Below, in pieces: positions 1 through 10,532 of a DNA stretch of 29,883 bases (position 1 is its first letter; each line of letters starts with the position of its first letter). Source of the DNA: Zopfochytrium polystomum. Lineage: Eukaryota; Chytridiomycota; Chytridiomycetes; Chytridiales; Chytridiaceae. The translations under genes were made by a program, and so were the position numbers. Below the pieces are notes generated by a model. That model searched no databases and was not told where the DNA came from. It was given only the letters and a program-made list of their open reading frames with translations. The stretch is from contig JAIVFJ010000509.1 in the NCBI GenBank assembly GCA_025765615.1, positions 1-29,883 on the forward strand. The letters run 5' to 3'.

Positions 1-900
1 TACAATGCTGCAATTCGACTCGGCGGCGCTCCTGATAAAGTTTGGAACAGCCCCGATGAGGCCAGAGCTTTTCCCCAGTCTGTGCAGTACGATGCAACGT
101 GCGGGCAGCAAAAATCTCGGATGCTTGAACAATTGGTTTCAGAGTTCTGACTCGAAAAGCGCCCGCCGTTGAATCTGACGGAAGCGTCCGTCCGGTACTT
201 TCTCATCACCCTTGGTCCTCCCCTCTGGTTGTTGGGACCCGCTAATGGAGTGGATTGTGGAAAATCCGATAAGCAGTGGACAGAGACGTGCGAAGTTGTG
301 CCTCCTTCACAGCAGTGAGCGGGCTGCTGCATGTTGTCACGGTTAGTCGAAACACTCGAGCAAAGAATGAGTGGTACAGTGCTTGGATGAACTTTGCTGC
401 AAGGGCACTGGCAACTACATTAAGCTGTGTGTGGACGCTCCGTCCTCGTCGAGTGCTGGTTTGATCTATTTCTGGACTCGTGGGCGACTATTCTTCGTGG
501 AGCACCCAACTCCACCGCGAATGTGAATCTTTGCATCGACAATCCACTTGCAATTCTGGCCGAGTCAGTTCGGACCGTGGAGGAAATGAATGCCGTGCTC
601 AGGGTGTCCACCTTCCGGTGTGATACTTCGAGTGAACGGGATTTGTGTCCTCCTGGCGTATCAAATCCTAACAATTTTGACGGTTGCATATCGCGATCAC
701 TGGGAGTAGCCTCGTTGGCCAGCTTGCTGACTCGAGTACCATTGATACCGAGGTTGCCCTTTCGATGCACTCGCACCTTTTGCAGGACTATGCCAGACTG
801 TGCCGAGGACCAAACGCGCCTCGTCACACATTTGCGTTTTCGGGGGCGACCAACGTCTTATCACCGACATTCTCAAGGACCTGAGCGTCGAAGGTTCGTG
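1..900 (+). pseudogene. Decayed 3'-half copy (copy A) of the large helical-protein gene
   Basis: Translated piecewise, this stretch matches the second half of the intact protein encoded at 24517-20838 (-), in colinear order. About 133-165 gives CLNNWFQSSDSK (intact CFNSWCLQSKNQ). About 229-315 gives DPLMEWIV...KLCLLHSSE (intact DPIMNWIL...RLCLVHDNE). About 385-410 gives ARALATT (intact ARALAST). About 455-620 gives WFDLFLDSW...TVEEMNAVL (intact WFQLFLETW...TCDEAEAVF). About 683-720 gives GCISRSLGVASLA (intact ECLSRFIGLASLA), and about 810-850 still resembles the following exon-2 region. The matching blocks sit in different frames separated by shifts and stops, so no product is expected. The 5' part lies outside the window. 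Beyond about 900 the resemblance fades; a faint trace may reach 1300. Confidence 0.75.
632..682 (+). other. Relic intron inside copy A
   Basis: Between the exon-1-like block ending near 630 and the exon-2-like block GCISRSLG starting near 683 lie about 51 bases. They begin GTGAAC and contain CCTAAC about ten bases before the end, but the terminal AG appears mutated (GACG). The intact gene has a 56-nt intron at the same place (22407-22352, minus strand). The relic suggests a DNA-level duplication rather than a retrocopy. The exact borders are a guess by eye. Confidence 0.4.
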
Positions 901-1589
901 TCGTTGATTGTCGTTCCCAGCGAGAAAATCGAGCTGTTGACTGCAAGTGAAAGACCGAACAGGGCGCGGGCACGGGGGTCCGCCGCTGCTGAGCCACATA
1001 CGGATGGGATATTTGTGAGGGTTGGACGGAGGGCGTTTGGGATATGCAAGATGAGGATTGTAGGATGGTCACTATCGTAATGCGATTTTCATCGCGAAAT
1101 GATCTCTGGATTCATGCCGTCAACCAGAAGCGCTTCCGTATGTCTCAACTTGAGCAGCTCAAAGCACCACATCCTATTTCATTTGAAGCACGGAGCTCTC
1201 CACTTAATTGCGTCTTCTGTGCCAGGTGGGTCGAAGGAGAACGCCTACGCTGGTTGGGGACGCCAGCGGCAAGATTGAGCAAGAGGGGTCCAGTTATACT
1301 GAGAAACGTAATGCTCGACAATGGGCCTGCTCACAGACAAGCGTGCCACCAGCCTTGAACCATCGCAGCTCGGAAAGAAGGCCATCAGGTTGCGCTGGTG
1401 GTCCGCTGCACCAGGTTAAGGACAGAAAGGAGGCGGCCTGCCTTCCGGAGCTCGCAAAAACACCGCCTGACTCCACGGTTGCTCTACTTCCTTCTTTTTC
1501 TCTGATTCATATCATTCGTCCGTTGGTTCTTATAATCGACAAAAACGTATGTTTTTGACAGCAAAACCAACGTTCGAACCTCGTGGCTT
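901..1589. other. Unassigned stretch between the two pseudogene copies
   Basis: No open frame here has recognisable homology. It sits where the 3' end of copy A and the upstream flank of copy B should be, so it is probably degraded sequence of that family plus spacer. A weak similarity (around 1230-1270) to the C-terminal region of the intact protein is too poor to claim. Confidence 0.4.
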
Positions 1590-3870
1590 CGCGTCGGCCA
1601 TGACGCCCGACGCGCCGACACTGCCAGGCCCGAACGCCGCCTCATCAAGTGAGACTGCGTGGTGCGCGATCGTCGCACGCGTGCAAATAGGCAAAGCGGC
1701 GGTCGACATCGCGCGTGTGTCGCGCTCTCTGCGAACCGTTACGCGGCAAGTCTGGTTTGCCGCCCTTTCCGCCGTCGTCCCCGCGCAGGCAGAGAGAAGG
1801 TGGACTAGCCCCTAGATTCTTCGACGTTTATGAGCGAGTACACAGACTCCACAAAGGGCTTGCCCCCGGCCCTGCTCCCGCCACGCCCGCTCATCCACCG
1901 ATGCGGCTCGACGTTCGCGGATGGCTGCGGTGGAAAACATCTTCACTTCTTTGCCGATCGCTTTCTTTGGGTCCTTTCATAGTCTTTTCGAGCTCGCCTG
2001 TTGGTGATCTTGCGTTACGTTCTGGTACTTCGACGCCGCTGTCCGTCGTTCCTGCGGCGATGCACGGACGTCATAAAGGAGCAGGGAGAAGAACCTGATA
2101 CTCGTTTATCGCATTTTAAAACTGCGCAATTGGGTCTTGTGTACGACATCATTGACGGGGCCTGTATATGTCAGAAGGTCTTTCCCGGCGCGTTGGCGAA
2201 TCGGTCGTCTCCCTTGCGATTGATGTTGGGAAGGCGGATCGCGAAAGGGTTCTGGACGGACCGCGCCGTGCGGCTTTTACTCAAATGGAGGAACAAGGAG
2301 GAATGTTCCCGTGTATTTGGTGATGGCCTGTGCGACCTAGCTTCCCCGGATTATGCCGTATCGCGACCTGCTCAAGGCTGTGATGAGGCCGATTGCGGTG
2401 AAAGGTTCTTCGCCACTCCCGCTCTTGGTGCGTGCTTTCGCGCGCCATTTCTATGGGCGGACGTGTCGGAGATGCGGGTACTTGAGAATGCTGACCATGG
2501 CTGCGAAGTTCTTTGGCAATTCCCCCATATGACAATCCATTTTTCAGGCTCTTGCTGGTGGAGGTGGAGCGCACCTATCTTGAGCTTCGGCTGGGTACTT
2601 TGTTCCGGAGCGGGATGGAATATATCAAACCTATAAGTTTGTAGTTGCCGTACTCGATCGGCGGGGGCGATTACGCAGCCTCTGTGGTATGAGAGTCCGC
2701 TCAGAACCTCGTGAGAGTGCCATGTCGAGCAATGGCATGCAGGTGACAGCAAAAAATCACGGTCGTCAAACCCGTTTCTCGCCTTTTGGGAAGAACTGAT
2801 GGAAGCAAACGCAAACGATTTTCCCGAGTTCAATGGAGAGTGCAACGGGGATATTAGACTGCACATCATTGAATCTTGGAAGAAGTTTGACCCGACGCTT
2901 TCCGATTAAGTTCAACAAGATGACGAAATGCACATTGGTGGCATTGGACTGAGATGGTACATCAAAGAAGTTTGGCGAGGGCTGATTGCAAACATCGCCG
3001 TGGAAGAACGACAAAGTGCATGGAAAGCTGTAGTCTGGAGCACCGTTCAAGCCATGAGTGAAGGGTCCAACGCTTTGCAGCTCGGATGTTTCGCTGCTGC
3101 TGCGTTGATGGAGAGCGTCGAGGAGGGTCCAAACGCTGAAACTCAACCCACTCTATCGCGAAGGTTATCGAGCGTTTCAGCGAGCGGTTCGTTGAGAAAG
3201 AAGAGCGAGCTGAAAAGGAGGTAACGAATGCAATCATGCACCTCCTCAAAGTTGCTGTGGCTTTGCCTTCTACAACATTACTCATCTCCGAATGCATCAA
3301 TCTGATCTTAGAATGAATTTTTGGGCATTTTAACCGTAGGCAGCACTCTATGCTGGCTTGGTCCGTTTTCACGACAGAGAACGTGCAATGTCTCAAGGGC
3401 CACGATTGTTGGGCCCTGTGCGCAACGCCATTATGCGAGACAAAAAATATGTTGCGATGTTGATCTTCGTGTTTGTGGGAAATAAGGCGACTAAGCGGCG
3501 TGGATCGAGTTGCTGTTGGAGGCATGGGATATTCTGCTTGGGGATTTGGCCTCTTCTTCCCTTCATCATGAGTTAAAGGACAGCGACACTCGTTTGCCGT
3601 TTCTAAGTGATGTGCGAACGAACAATCTCGAGGCAACGAAGGCACTACTTTTTCTCATGTCTCGGCGTTTGGACGCACCAAGCAGTGTCGACACGACCTT
3701 GGGAATGGATGCAGTTCATGACGTCTGATCAAACACCATTTAACAGACCTGAAATGATGAACAAATACGAAATGATTGCCGAACCAGTTTGGCGCCGAGG
3801 ACGACAACCACCACGGGCGCGAAGAACAAGTATGAAAGAGTGGCGCTGTATCTGGCAATCACATATTTTT
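1590..3870 (+). pseudogene. Decayed, internally deleted copy (copy B) of the large helical-protein gene
   Basis: A second relative of the intact gene at 24517-20838 (-). It starts with ETAWCAIVARV (about 1650; intact N-terminus MDWCAVVDRL). It continues with RAVRLLLKWR and GDGLCDLASPDYAV (about 2260-2360; intact CAVRVWLKLH, GSLCDCATADSPHYEL) and SNPFLAFWEELM (about 2765-2802; intact SNPFVAFWEEIM). It then passes almost directly into exon-2 sequence: LHIIESWKKFD, FPIKFNK, LQLGCFAAAALME (about 3078), RKVIERF (about 3160) and LLGPVRNAIMRDKKY (about 3407-3450; intact GFGPFVQENWNKRCG). Codons for roughly 250-280 residues of exon 1 are missing. Stops (for example after PTLSD near 2906) and repeated frame changes make it non-coding. 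The end near 3870 rests on weak similarity. Confidence 0.75.
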
Positions 3871-4369
3871 ATTGAAGGAAGAGATTTCGTTGATGTTTAT
3901 TCACGCATGCTGCGCCAGCGAAGCGGCAAAGTCCTTTCCAAAAAGTCGTGTTTCGCGTGCGACCATCCCCGAGCACCGCCGACCGCGACGGGACGCTTGC
4001 TCGGGGCCAGAGCAGCCAAGCGCTCTTGAGCGGCATCGTGTCAGTTGATACGGCAAGTGAGGAGTCACTCACTTTGTGCAGAACTTTGTAAAGATAAGCT
4101 TTTTTCTTCTGGAAGAGAAGTCGGCTCGGGGTGTTGGTTTGCAACGCCGCCCCTTTGCGAACGTTGAGGATCCACCGCAAAACCACCGCGCTTGGCCATT
4201 ACTACCAGACACAGCGCGTAGTGCGTGGCGCGGGAGCTGCGTGGCGCGGGAGGGTTAAAGAATTATTTTGGAGGTTATGGCGGGTTGGAGTCTCGGCAAG
4301 ATAGCTTGCTAATAAGGCTGCAGAAATTGTCGACGGTTGGCCAAGATTGTCCGATATTTGGTCAATGCA
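3871..4369. other. Intergenic stretch, no gene seen
   Basis: No recognisable coding sequence. It contains a short tandem duplication of TGCGTGGCGCGGGAG at 4222-4236 and 4238-4252. It separates the pseudogene block from the microsatellite upstream of RCL1. Confidence 0.5.
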
Positions 4370-4399
4370 TTCTTTCTTTCTTTCTTTCGTTGCTTTTCT

Positions 4400-4430
<31 letters not shown>

Positions 4431-4436
4431 CGCTTT
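4370..4436 (+). repeat. (TTTC)n microsatellite
   Basis: A run of TTTC units interrupted once by GTTGCTTTTC lies about 70 bp upstream of the first possible RCL1 start codon. It is a simple sequence repeat in the likely promoter or 5' UTR. Confidence 0.9.
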
Positions 4437-4505
4437 CGATTCTTGACAAGTAATCAATGCCCGCCAAGAGCGGCCGTGGGTGGTGGTGGTGGGGTCGGCC
4501 AGAAG

Positions 4506-6196
4506 ATGAAGCCGCCAATGCAGCAGCAGCAGCAGCAGCAGCAGCAGCCGCAGAAACAGAAGCAGCAGCAGAAGCAGCAGCAGAAGCAGCAGCAGAAACA
4601 GCAGCAGGAACCGCAGCAGCCTCAAAAGCAGATGGTGCGTCTCCAGGGACACCACAACTTTCGCATGCGGCTCGTCCTCGCCACGCTGTCGGGAAGGCCC
4701 GTCCGCATCGACAAGATCCGGCAGCGGCCGTCGCCGGGTGGCGGCGACGTTGTTGTGCCCTCGGACGCACCGGAAGATCACACTGGGCTTCTTGGTATTA
4801 GGAATTGATTTCGCTTCGGTTTGTCATAAGCTTAACCAACAACAACAACAACAACAACCACAAACTGCTAGACTACGAAGTGTCGTTCCTGCGGCTGCTA
4901 GAAAAGGTGACGAACGGGTCGACCGTCGAGATCTCGTACTCTGGCACGGCGCTGATCTACCGACCGGGCGTGATCGTAGGCGGCAAGGTGGAGCACGCGT
5001 GCCCGACGTCGCGGGCGATCGGCTACTTTCTCGAGCCGCTGATCGCGCTGTCCCCCTTTTGCAAGACGCCGCTGACGGCGACGCTGACGGGTGTGACCAA
5101 TAACAATATTGACGTGGGCGTCGACGTGCTGCGCACGGTGACGCTGCCGGTGCTGCGCCGGTTTTCTGCCGGAGAGCACGGCGTCGGCGGGCCTGCAGGT
5201 GCCGCTGGAGCTCAAGATCGACCGCCGCGGGCTGCAGCCGGCCGGCGGCGGCGCCGTGACGTTCCGGTGCCCGACCGTGCGCTGCTTGGTGTCGCCGTCG
5301 ACGCTGTCGGCCGTCGCGGCGCCATCGGCGACGGCGGGCGCCCCGGCGCGCCGGTGCCGGCGCACGCGGTGTTTGCGACGCCCGTCGCGGGCGCCGGGGC
5401 GGTGCGCCGCGCGGTGCGGAGGGTGCGTGGGGTGGCGTACGCGGCGCGGGTGGCGCCCGCGATCGCCGGGCGCATCGCGGACGCCGCGCGCGCGGTGCTG
5501 ACGAGGTTCCTGCCGGACGTTTACGTGTATTTGAGACGTGGCGCGCGGGGCCGAGGCAGGGTTGAGCCCCGGGTACGGGTGCGCGCTGGTCGCGGAGAGC
5601 CTCGGGCGGCATCTGCACGGCGCAGAGTGTGCGGCGCAGCCGCGGCGGCGGGAGGGTGGTGGGGCTGTTGGTGATGGTGATGGTGGTGGTGCTGGCGGCG
5701 TGGGCGTCGATGCGGACGGGGCGAAGCGGCGCAAGATTGAGCTGGAGCGGGACGACGGCGAGGTGGTCGGACAAGGGGACGGCGGCGAGGACCGTGAGGT
5801 GAGCGACGGCGACGCGTCGGACGGAGACTCGGTCGCGGACGGAGCCGGTGCAAAGACGCTGGACGAGCTGCTTGCGGCAACGCACACGTACGCGACGCCC
5901 GAGGACCTGGGGGGTGCGGTGCGCGCGGCTGCTGCTGAGCGAGATCCAGCGGGGCGGGTGCATCGACACGACGAGCCAGTGGCTGGTGGTGCTGATTGAT
6001 GGCGCTGGGGCCGGAGGGGCGACGCGACCAAAGTGCGGATCGCGGGGGGCGGCGAGCTGGGGTCGTTTCTGGTGCAGCACCTGCGCGACATTAAGGAATT
6101 TCTGGGGGTGGAGTTCCGCTCGTGCGCGAGGAGGGGGAGATTGTGCTGACGTGCGCGGGAAGCGGGTACGTCAATGTGAACAAGTCCGTGGCGTGA
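4506..6196 (+). CDS. RCL1: RNA 3'-terminal phosphate cyclase-like protein (Rcl1), frame broken by several indels
   Basis: Rcl1 is the catalytically divergent cyclase-like protein that works with Bms1 in the nucleolar SSU processome for 18S rRNA maturation. Exon 1 ends in the family N-terminal block NFRMRLVLATLSGRPVRIDK. After one intron (donor near 4730-4755, acceptor near 4835 or 4872, not fixed) come DYEVSFLRLLEKVTNGS, YRPGVIVGG and LELKIDRRGLQPAGGG. Then follow RVRGVAYAARV, GLSPGYGCALVAES, CARLLLSEIQRGGCIDTTSQ, FLVQHLRDIKEFLGVEF and a C-terminal EIVLTCAGSGYVNVNK. Order and content fit eukaryotic Rcl1, but the blocks lie in all three frames. Single-base shifts occur near 5162-5165, 5280-5410, 5534, 5909-5914, 5994, 6020 and 6119. 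The start is 4506 (poly-Gln leader) or 4632, which gives the usual family length. No in-frame stop interrupts the blocks, so sequence error is likelier than decay. Confidence 0.85.
4518..4620 (+). repeat. (CAG)n-rich tract coding for poly-Gln at the RCL1 5' end
   Basis: Nine CAG units followed by CAG-rich imperfect repeats with AAG interruptions. In the RCL1 frame they encode a Gln/Lys-rich leader just before the conserved N-terminus. Whether this is translated depends on start choice (4506 or 4632). Confidence 0.8.
4836..4860 (+). repeat. (CAA)n microsatellite at the RCL1 intron 1/exon 2 junction
   Basis: Eight or so CAA units sit just upstream of the first conserved exon-2 codons (DYEVSF). 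They would be intronic if the acceptor is CTGCTAG at 4872, or would encode poly-Asn if the acceptor is CATAAG near 4830. Confidence 0.75.
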
Positions 6197-6532
6197 AGAA
6201 ACAGACCGAAAGGTTGTAATAAGAAAAGGAAAAGGAAAGGAAGGCAGACGAGCAGATAGAGCCCTTGTCGACATTATCCTTGTCGTGGTGGCTGACTGTG
6301 GATCCTCTGTCTGTCCTGCATGTGCCTGCCTGCCTGTCTTTGGAGTGGCCGTCTGTCGGTCTGCCTGGTCTGGCGGTCTGGTCTGTGGGTCGGTTTCGGG
6401 CGGGCAAGATTGGTGGCTCAGACCCCTTGTCCTGTTTCCTTTTCTTCGTTTCCTTGTCACGCAATTCATTACAGGAATGCACAGCCACGAGGGATCAGAA
6501 AGAACCGCAAAGCAAATGAACGAGCGAGAGAG

Positions 6533-6586
<54 letters not shown>

Positions 6587-6876
6587 AGCCGTGACGCCGC
6601 CGCCGCAGCAGCCACACGTCACTGTCGGTCTGTCTGTCTGTCTCTGTTGGAGCCAAGCAAGCAATCAATCTGCCAACTCTCACGCCCAGACCACGAAGCT
6701 GAAAGGAAACACCTCAAAAGTACTTTCAAACACCAGTCACTCAATCTCCTTCATTCCTTCCGTGGTCCATCCATCGCGCGTCCTACCCCCCACTCCCTCA
6801 CAGGCCAGCAGCAAGCGAGGAGGCTTGATTAGCCTATCTCCTACCTCACAGCTCCACGCCGCACACGCACGCTCCC
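6197..6876. other. RCL1 3' flank and chitin synthase promoter
   Basis: No supported gene. It holds short TGTC/TGCC-rich runs near 6310-6370 and 6630-6646, the GA microsatellite, and C/T-rich sequence just before the ATG at 6877. Confidence 0.6.
6524..6587 (+). repeat. (GA)n microsatellite
   Basis: About 60 bases of nearly perfect GA repeat, with two GGA interruptions, about 290 bp upstream of the chitin synthase start. It is a purine tract in a likely promoter region; any role (GAGA-type element or structure) is conjecture. Confidence 0.9.
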
Positions 6877-9800
6877 ATGCCATCTTCGCCCCCTGGCGGT
6901 CCTGCACGGGACGTGCCCGGCGGGTACCAGGCGGTTCCGTCTCGCGATGACCCCGCTGCAAACCCTTCGCCCGCCCTCACGTACAGCACGCAGTCATCGA
7001 CCCAATCTGGAAACCCCCTCTACTTTGTCGCGCCGGACAACAGAGGCGCGAACGCATACCCCATGGGCCCGGTCTCTCCCCCACAGTCAAAGTCGCCAAA
7101 CAATTACCCGATCCTGCGGAGGACCGCCGAATTAGGGGCGCAGCCTCGCCCAAATTCCTCGCTGCCACCCCGTCGTTCGGAGGCCCAGTCCGGATCGCCG
7201 CGCGCGTTATGATGCGCAGCGCGACCACAAAAGTCACAAGCAAGAACCCTGCGGCGCATCGCCAGCAGATACGAGCGCCCCCCTGCGACGGATGCTGACC
7301 GACCAGCCACAGCCACCCGGGGTATGCAAGCGGCGGCGGCGCGCAGACCCTGTCCGCCCTGAAGAAGCGGAATCCGTGGTCTCCTCCGAATGTGTTGGGT
7401 CGCCTTTTCGTGGATGATGACGTGCTTGCTGGTCCCGCTTCTGTTTGGCTGGAATCGTCAAAGGGTGGCGCCGGTCCGCAGCAGGCTTGGCGAGAGAAGG
7501 TGGCGCTCTGCTGGATAGTGTTCTTCATGATCGGCTTTCGTCGCCTTCTTCATCCTCGCGTTCACAAGCTGCTGTGTCCCACGTCCAAGCGGGAAAACAA
7601 CAATGTGCCTGTCTCGATCTACGGACGTTCCGCAGTTTTTTGTTGGAGAAGCATCCGCGGTGTTGGCCCAGTTTTCCTAACCCCTTTCGAACACCTTAAG
7701 GCGGAGTGATGGTTCGCGGCACCATGTTCAACATCCTGAACGCAACAAAAACCATACAACACGCTCTTCTCGGATCGTGCGGTTGCGTTCCCCGGCAATC
7801 GACGTGACGACCCAGTTTTTCGCAACCATCCAGCGAATATACCCAGTGTGTGGGTCTCTCGAATTCTTGGGCAACGGTGAACTACACTTGCGAGGCCGAC
7901 AATACTTGCATCGACGTTCGTCACTTGATGTACCCGGATCAGAGTGTCATGGGGATCTACCCGTACAACAAGACCTCTGATGGCACAGCCCTGAAGCCTA
8001 ACCCTCTCCTGTCGTGGTCGATCGTCAAGGCGCGCGGTCTGGTGGTGTACAAGGACATTGTTCTCAATTTCCAGCCGTATTTGCAACAGCACCCCGTTCC
8101 CGACCTGACGGACGACGTCGACATCATGATTCGCACAGCCTCAGCAATCAACGATGCCACCCACTTGGTCGCCAGAAACCCAACTTGAAGGATTCGCAGA
8201 CAATCGCCTGCCTCTCGCAAAAGTATTACGCTGGCCAGCTGGACATCCTTCCCTCTGAATGTATGACATCCTTGGGTCGTCACATACATGGCCACTGCGC
8301 TTGTCCTTTCGATCGTCATCGTCCGCTTTGTCATGGCTGTCGTCTTTAACTGGTTCATCGCCAACAAGCTCTCCCGGAAGCCGAAACCGGACAGCCTTCG
8401 GGAGCGAGAGTACTACGAGAAGCAACCGACTGTCCCATTCCTCCGGAAAATCGAGCAAGAAGAATTCGTGGCTGCCGGCGGTGGCGCCCACGGCAAGCGG
8501 TGTCCGCTATTTCAGCAGTCTCAGCCGGGTCGTCTCAGCGGAACCTTTTGCGCAAAAGCGCAGCGAGTCCGTTCATTCCCACCGCCGCCGGCGCGTACGA
8601 CACCGATCTTCACACTGTGCTGCTGGTGACATGCTATTCGGAGGGTGAGCAATCGATGCGAAACACGCTGGAGTCTCTCGTCGCGACAGACTACCACGAC
8701 GAAAAGAAACTTCTCTTTGTCATTTGCGATGGTGTCATCACTGGAAAAGGAGAGGCGCAGTCTACACCAGATATTGTCTTGGGACTGATTCGAACTCGAC
8801 GACGACCTGGGCGGAAATCCAAAACCGTACTCGTACGTTGCTGTTGCCAGTGGGTCGAAACAGCACAACATGGCGAAAGTGTACTGCGGAAATTATGGTG
8901 GGCTTTCTCTTGTTTGACTAGTGATAGAATTTGCCTAACAAACCTCCTATCTCACGAAATCGTCCAGTCTTCAAGGGTCGTGCGGTTCCAACTGTTGTGG
9001 TTGTCAAATGCGGAACACCGGCGGAAGGCAAGCTCAGCAAAGCCAGGCAATCGCGGAAAGCGTGATTCGCAGCTCATTTTGATGAACTTTTTCTCGCGCG
9101 TTGTGCTGCAAGACCGAATGACTCCGTTGGCTACGACATGTTCCGGAAAATTCATCACGTAAGAGACCAAAACTCTGTCCCCCATTTTCTCGCGGAATCT
9201 GACTCTGTTCAACAGATCACTGGCTTCACTCCTGACTATTACGAGATCCTCCTGATGGTGGACGCAGACACGATGGTCCACCCGGACTCACTCCGCGCCA
9301 TGACCAACTGCATGTACAACAATCCCATGGTGATGGGTCTCTGCGGAGAGACCAAGATTGACAACAAGCGAACGTCCTGGGTGACGATGATCCAAGTGTT
9401 CGAATACTACATCTCGCACCACCTTGGCAAGGCCTTTGAGAGTGTGTTTGGTGGTGTTACGTGTTTGCCGGGCTGTTTCTGCATGTATCGCATCAAAGCA
9501 CGCAAGGGCGATGAGTGGATTCCCATAGTAGTCGCCCCCGGACATTGTGAGCGAATACAGGTGAGAAAGTGACGTTGACCCGTTTTAAAAATTCAAGACT
9601 AAACCAATCTGTGCCAAACAGCACCAACGAAGTCGAAACGCTGCATCAGAAGAACCTGCTTCCTGCTCGGTGAAGATCGGTTCCTCACGACGCTCATGCT
9701 CAGGCAGTTTCCCCAAACGGAAGCAAGTGTTTGTGCCTGGGGCCATCTGCCGGACGACCGTGCCCGACGACTTCAAGACGCTTCTCTCCCAGCGGCGGCG

Positions 9801-10532
9801 ATGGATCAACTCGACGATCCACAACCTGATGGAGCTAGTCTTGCTGCGAGATCTTTGCGGGACTTTCTGCTTTTCGATGCAGTTCATTGTGCTCATGGAC
9901 CTGATCGGCACGGCCATTCTTCCAATCTCGCTGCTCCTCCTGTACTACATGATCTATGTCGCCATCTTCCAGACCCACTACGTTGCATCCGAGCGGCCAC
10001 GTACTCCAACACGATCCTGCTTGTCGGCGTATTGTTCATGCCGGCCGTTCCTGGTGGTGCTCGTGTCGCGCAAATGTCTCTGATCATGTGGATGCCTGCT
10101 GTACCTGGTCGCGCTTTCCGATCTGGCAGTTTGTGCTGCCCTCTTCTAACGCGTTCTGGAACTTTGACGACTTTTCGTGGGGCGCGACGCGGCAGGTGGC
10201 CGGTGCGGGCAAGGACACGGGACACGGCGAGAGCGGCGGGGCCGACGACCGGTTCGACCCAGCGAGTGTGCCGTTCCGAAAGTGGGAAGAGTACGAGGTC
10301 GAGTGGCGGCAGCGGGTCAACACGCAGCGGCTGGCCATCAAGCCGGGCGGCCGACGCTGCCGCGGCGGGCGGGCGGGACAGCCCGGCGCTGTCGGTGCCG
10401 TCCTCGGGGTACCACCACGGCGCGCCGCGGCTCCGCTCGCGGCTGTCTGGGCTGAGTCTCGGCACCACCATGACTGACGGCACGGTCGACTCGGCCAGTG
10501 CGAGTCCATTTGAGGATATCGACTTTGAGTAA
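6877..10532 (+). CDS. Chitin synthase, class IV (Chs3)-like, frame broken by many indels
   Basis: A membrane GT2-family enzyme that polymerises UDP-GlcNAc into chitin. The start [12 protein letters not shown] opens a Ser/Pro-rich cytosolic tail. A membrane segment follows near 7500-7580 ([16 protein letters not shown]...FILAFTSCC), then an extracytoplasmic stretch ([17 protein letters not shown]) and a second membrane helix near 8290-8370 ([19 protein letters not shown]). The catalytic domain has all signatures in order: [70 protein letters not shown] and [10 protein letters not shown]-terminal helices and WNFDDFSWG end it, as in class IV enzymes. Good introns are 8898-8967, 9159-9215 and 9561-9621. 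Single-base shifts (near 7203, 7319-7322, 7536-7538, 9130, 9711-9714, 10095, 10115-10117 and others) break the frame while every motif survives. The stop is placed after the acidic tail FEDIDFE. Confidence 0.9.

Noticed and set aside
1..3870. Retroposed (intronless) origin of the two decayed copies
   Set aside because: Copy A keeps an intron-like insert at the parental intron site, and there is no poly(A) tail at the 3' side.
4898..6664. A 588-codon open frame on the minus strand antisense to RCL1
   Set aside because: It is Arg/Pro/Ser-rich, lacks any domain and lies opposite clearly conserved Rcl1 blocks. It is an artefact of high-GC codon use.
4506..10532. Programmed +1 frameshifting as an explanation for the broken RCL1 and chitin synthase frames
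   Set aside because: The shift sites share no common slippery motif, both insertions and deletions occur, and two neighbouring genes show none. Sequencing indels explain it better.
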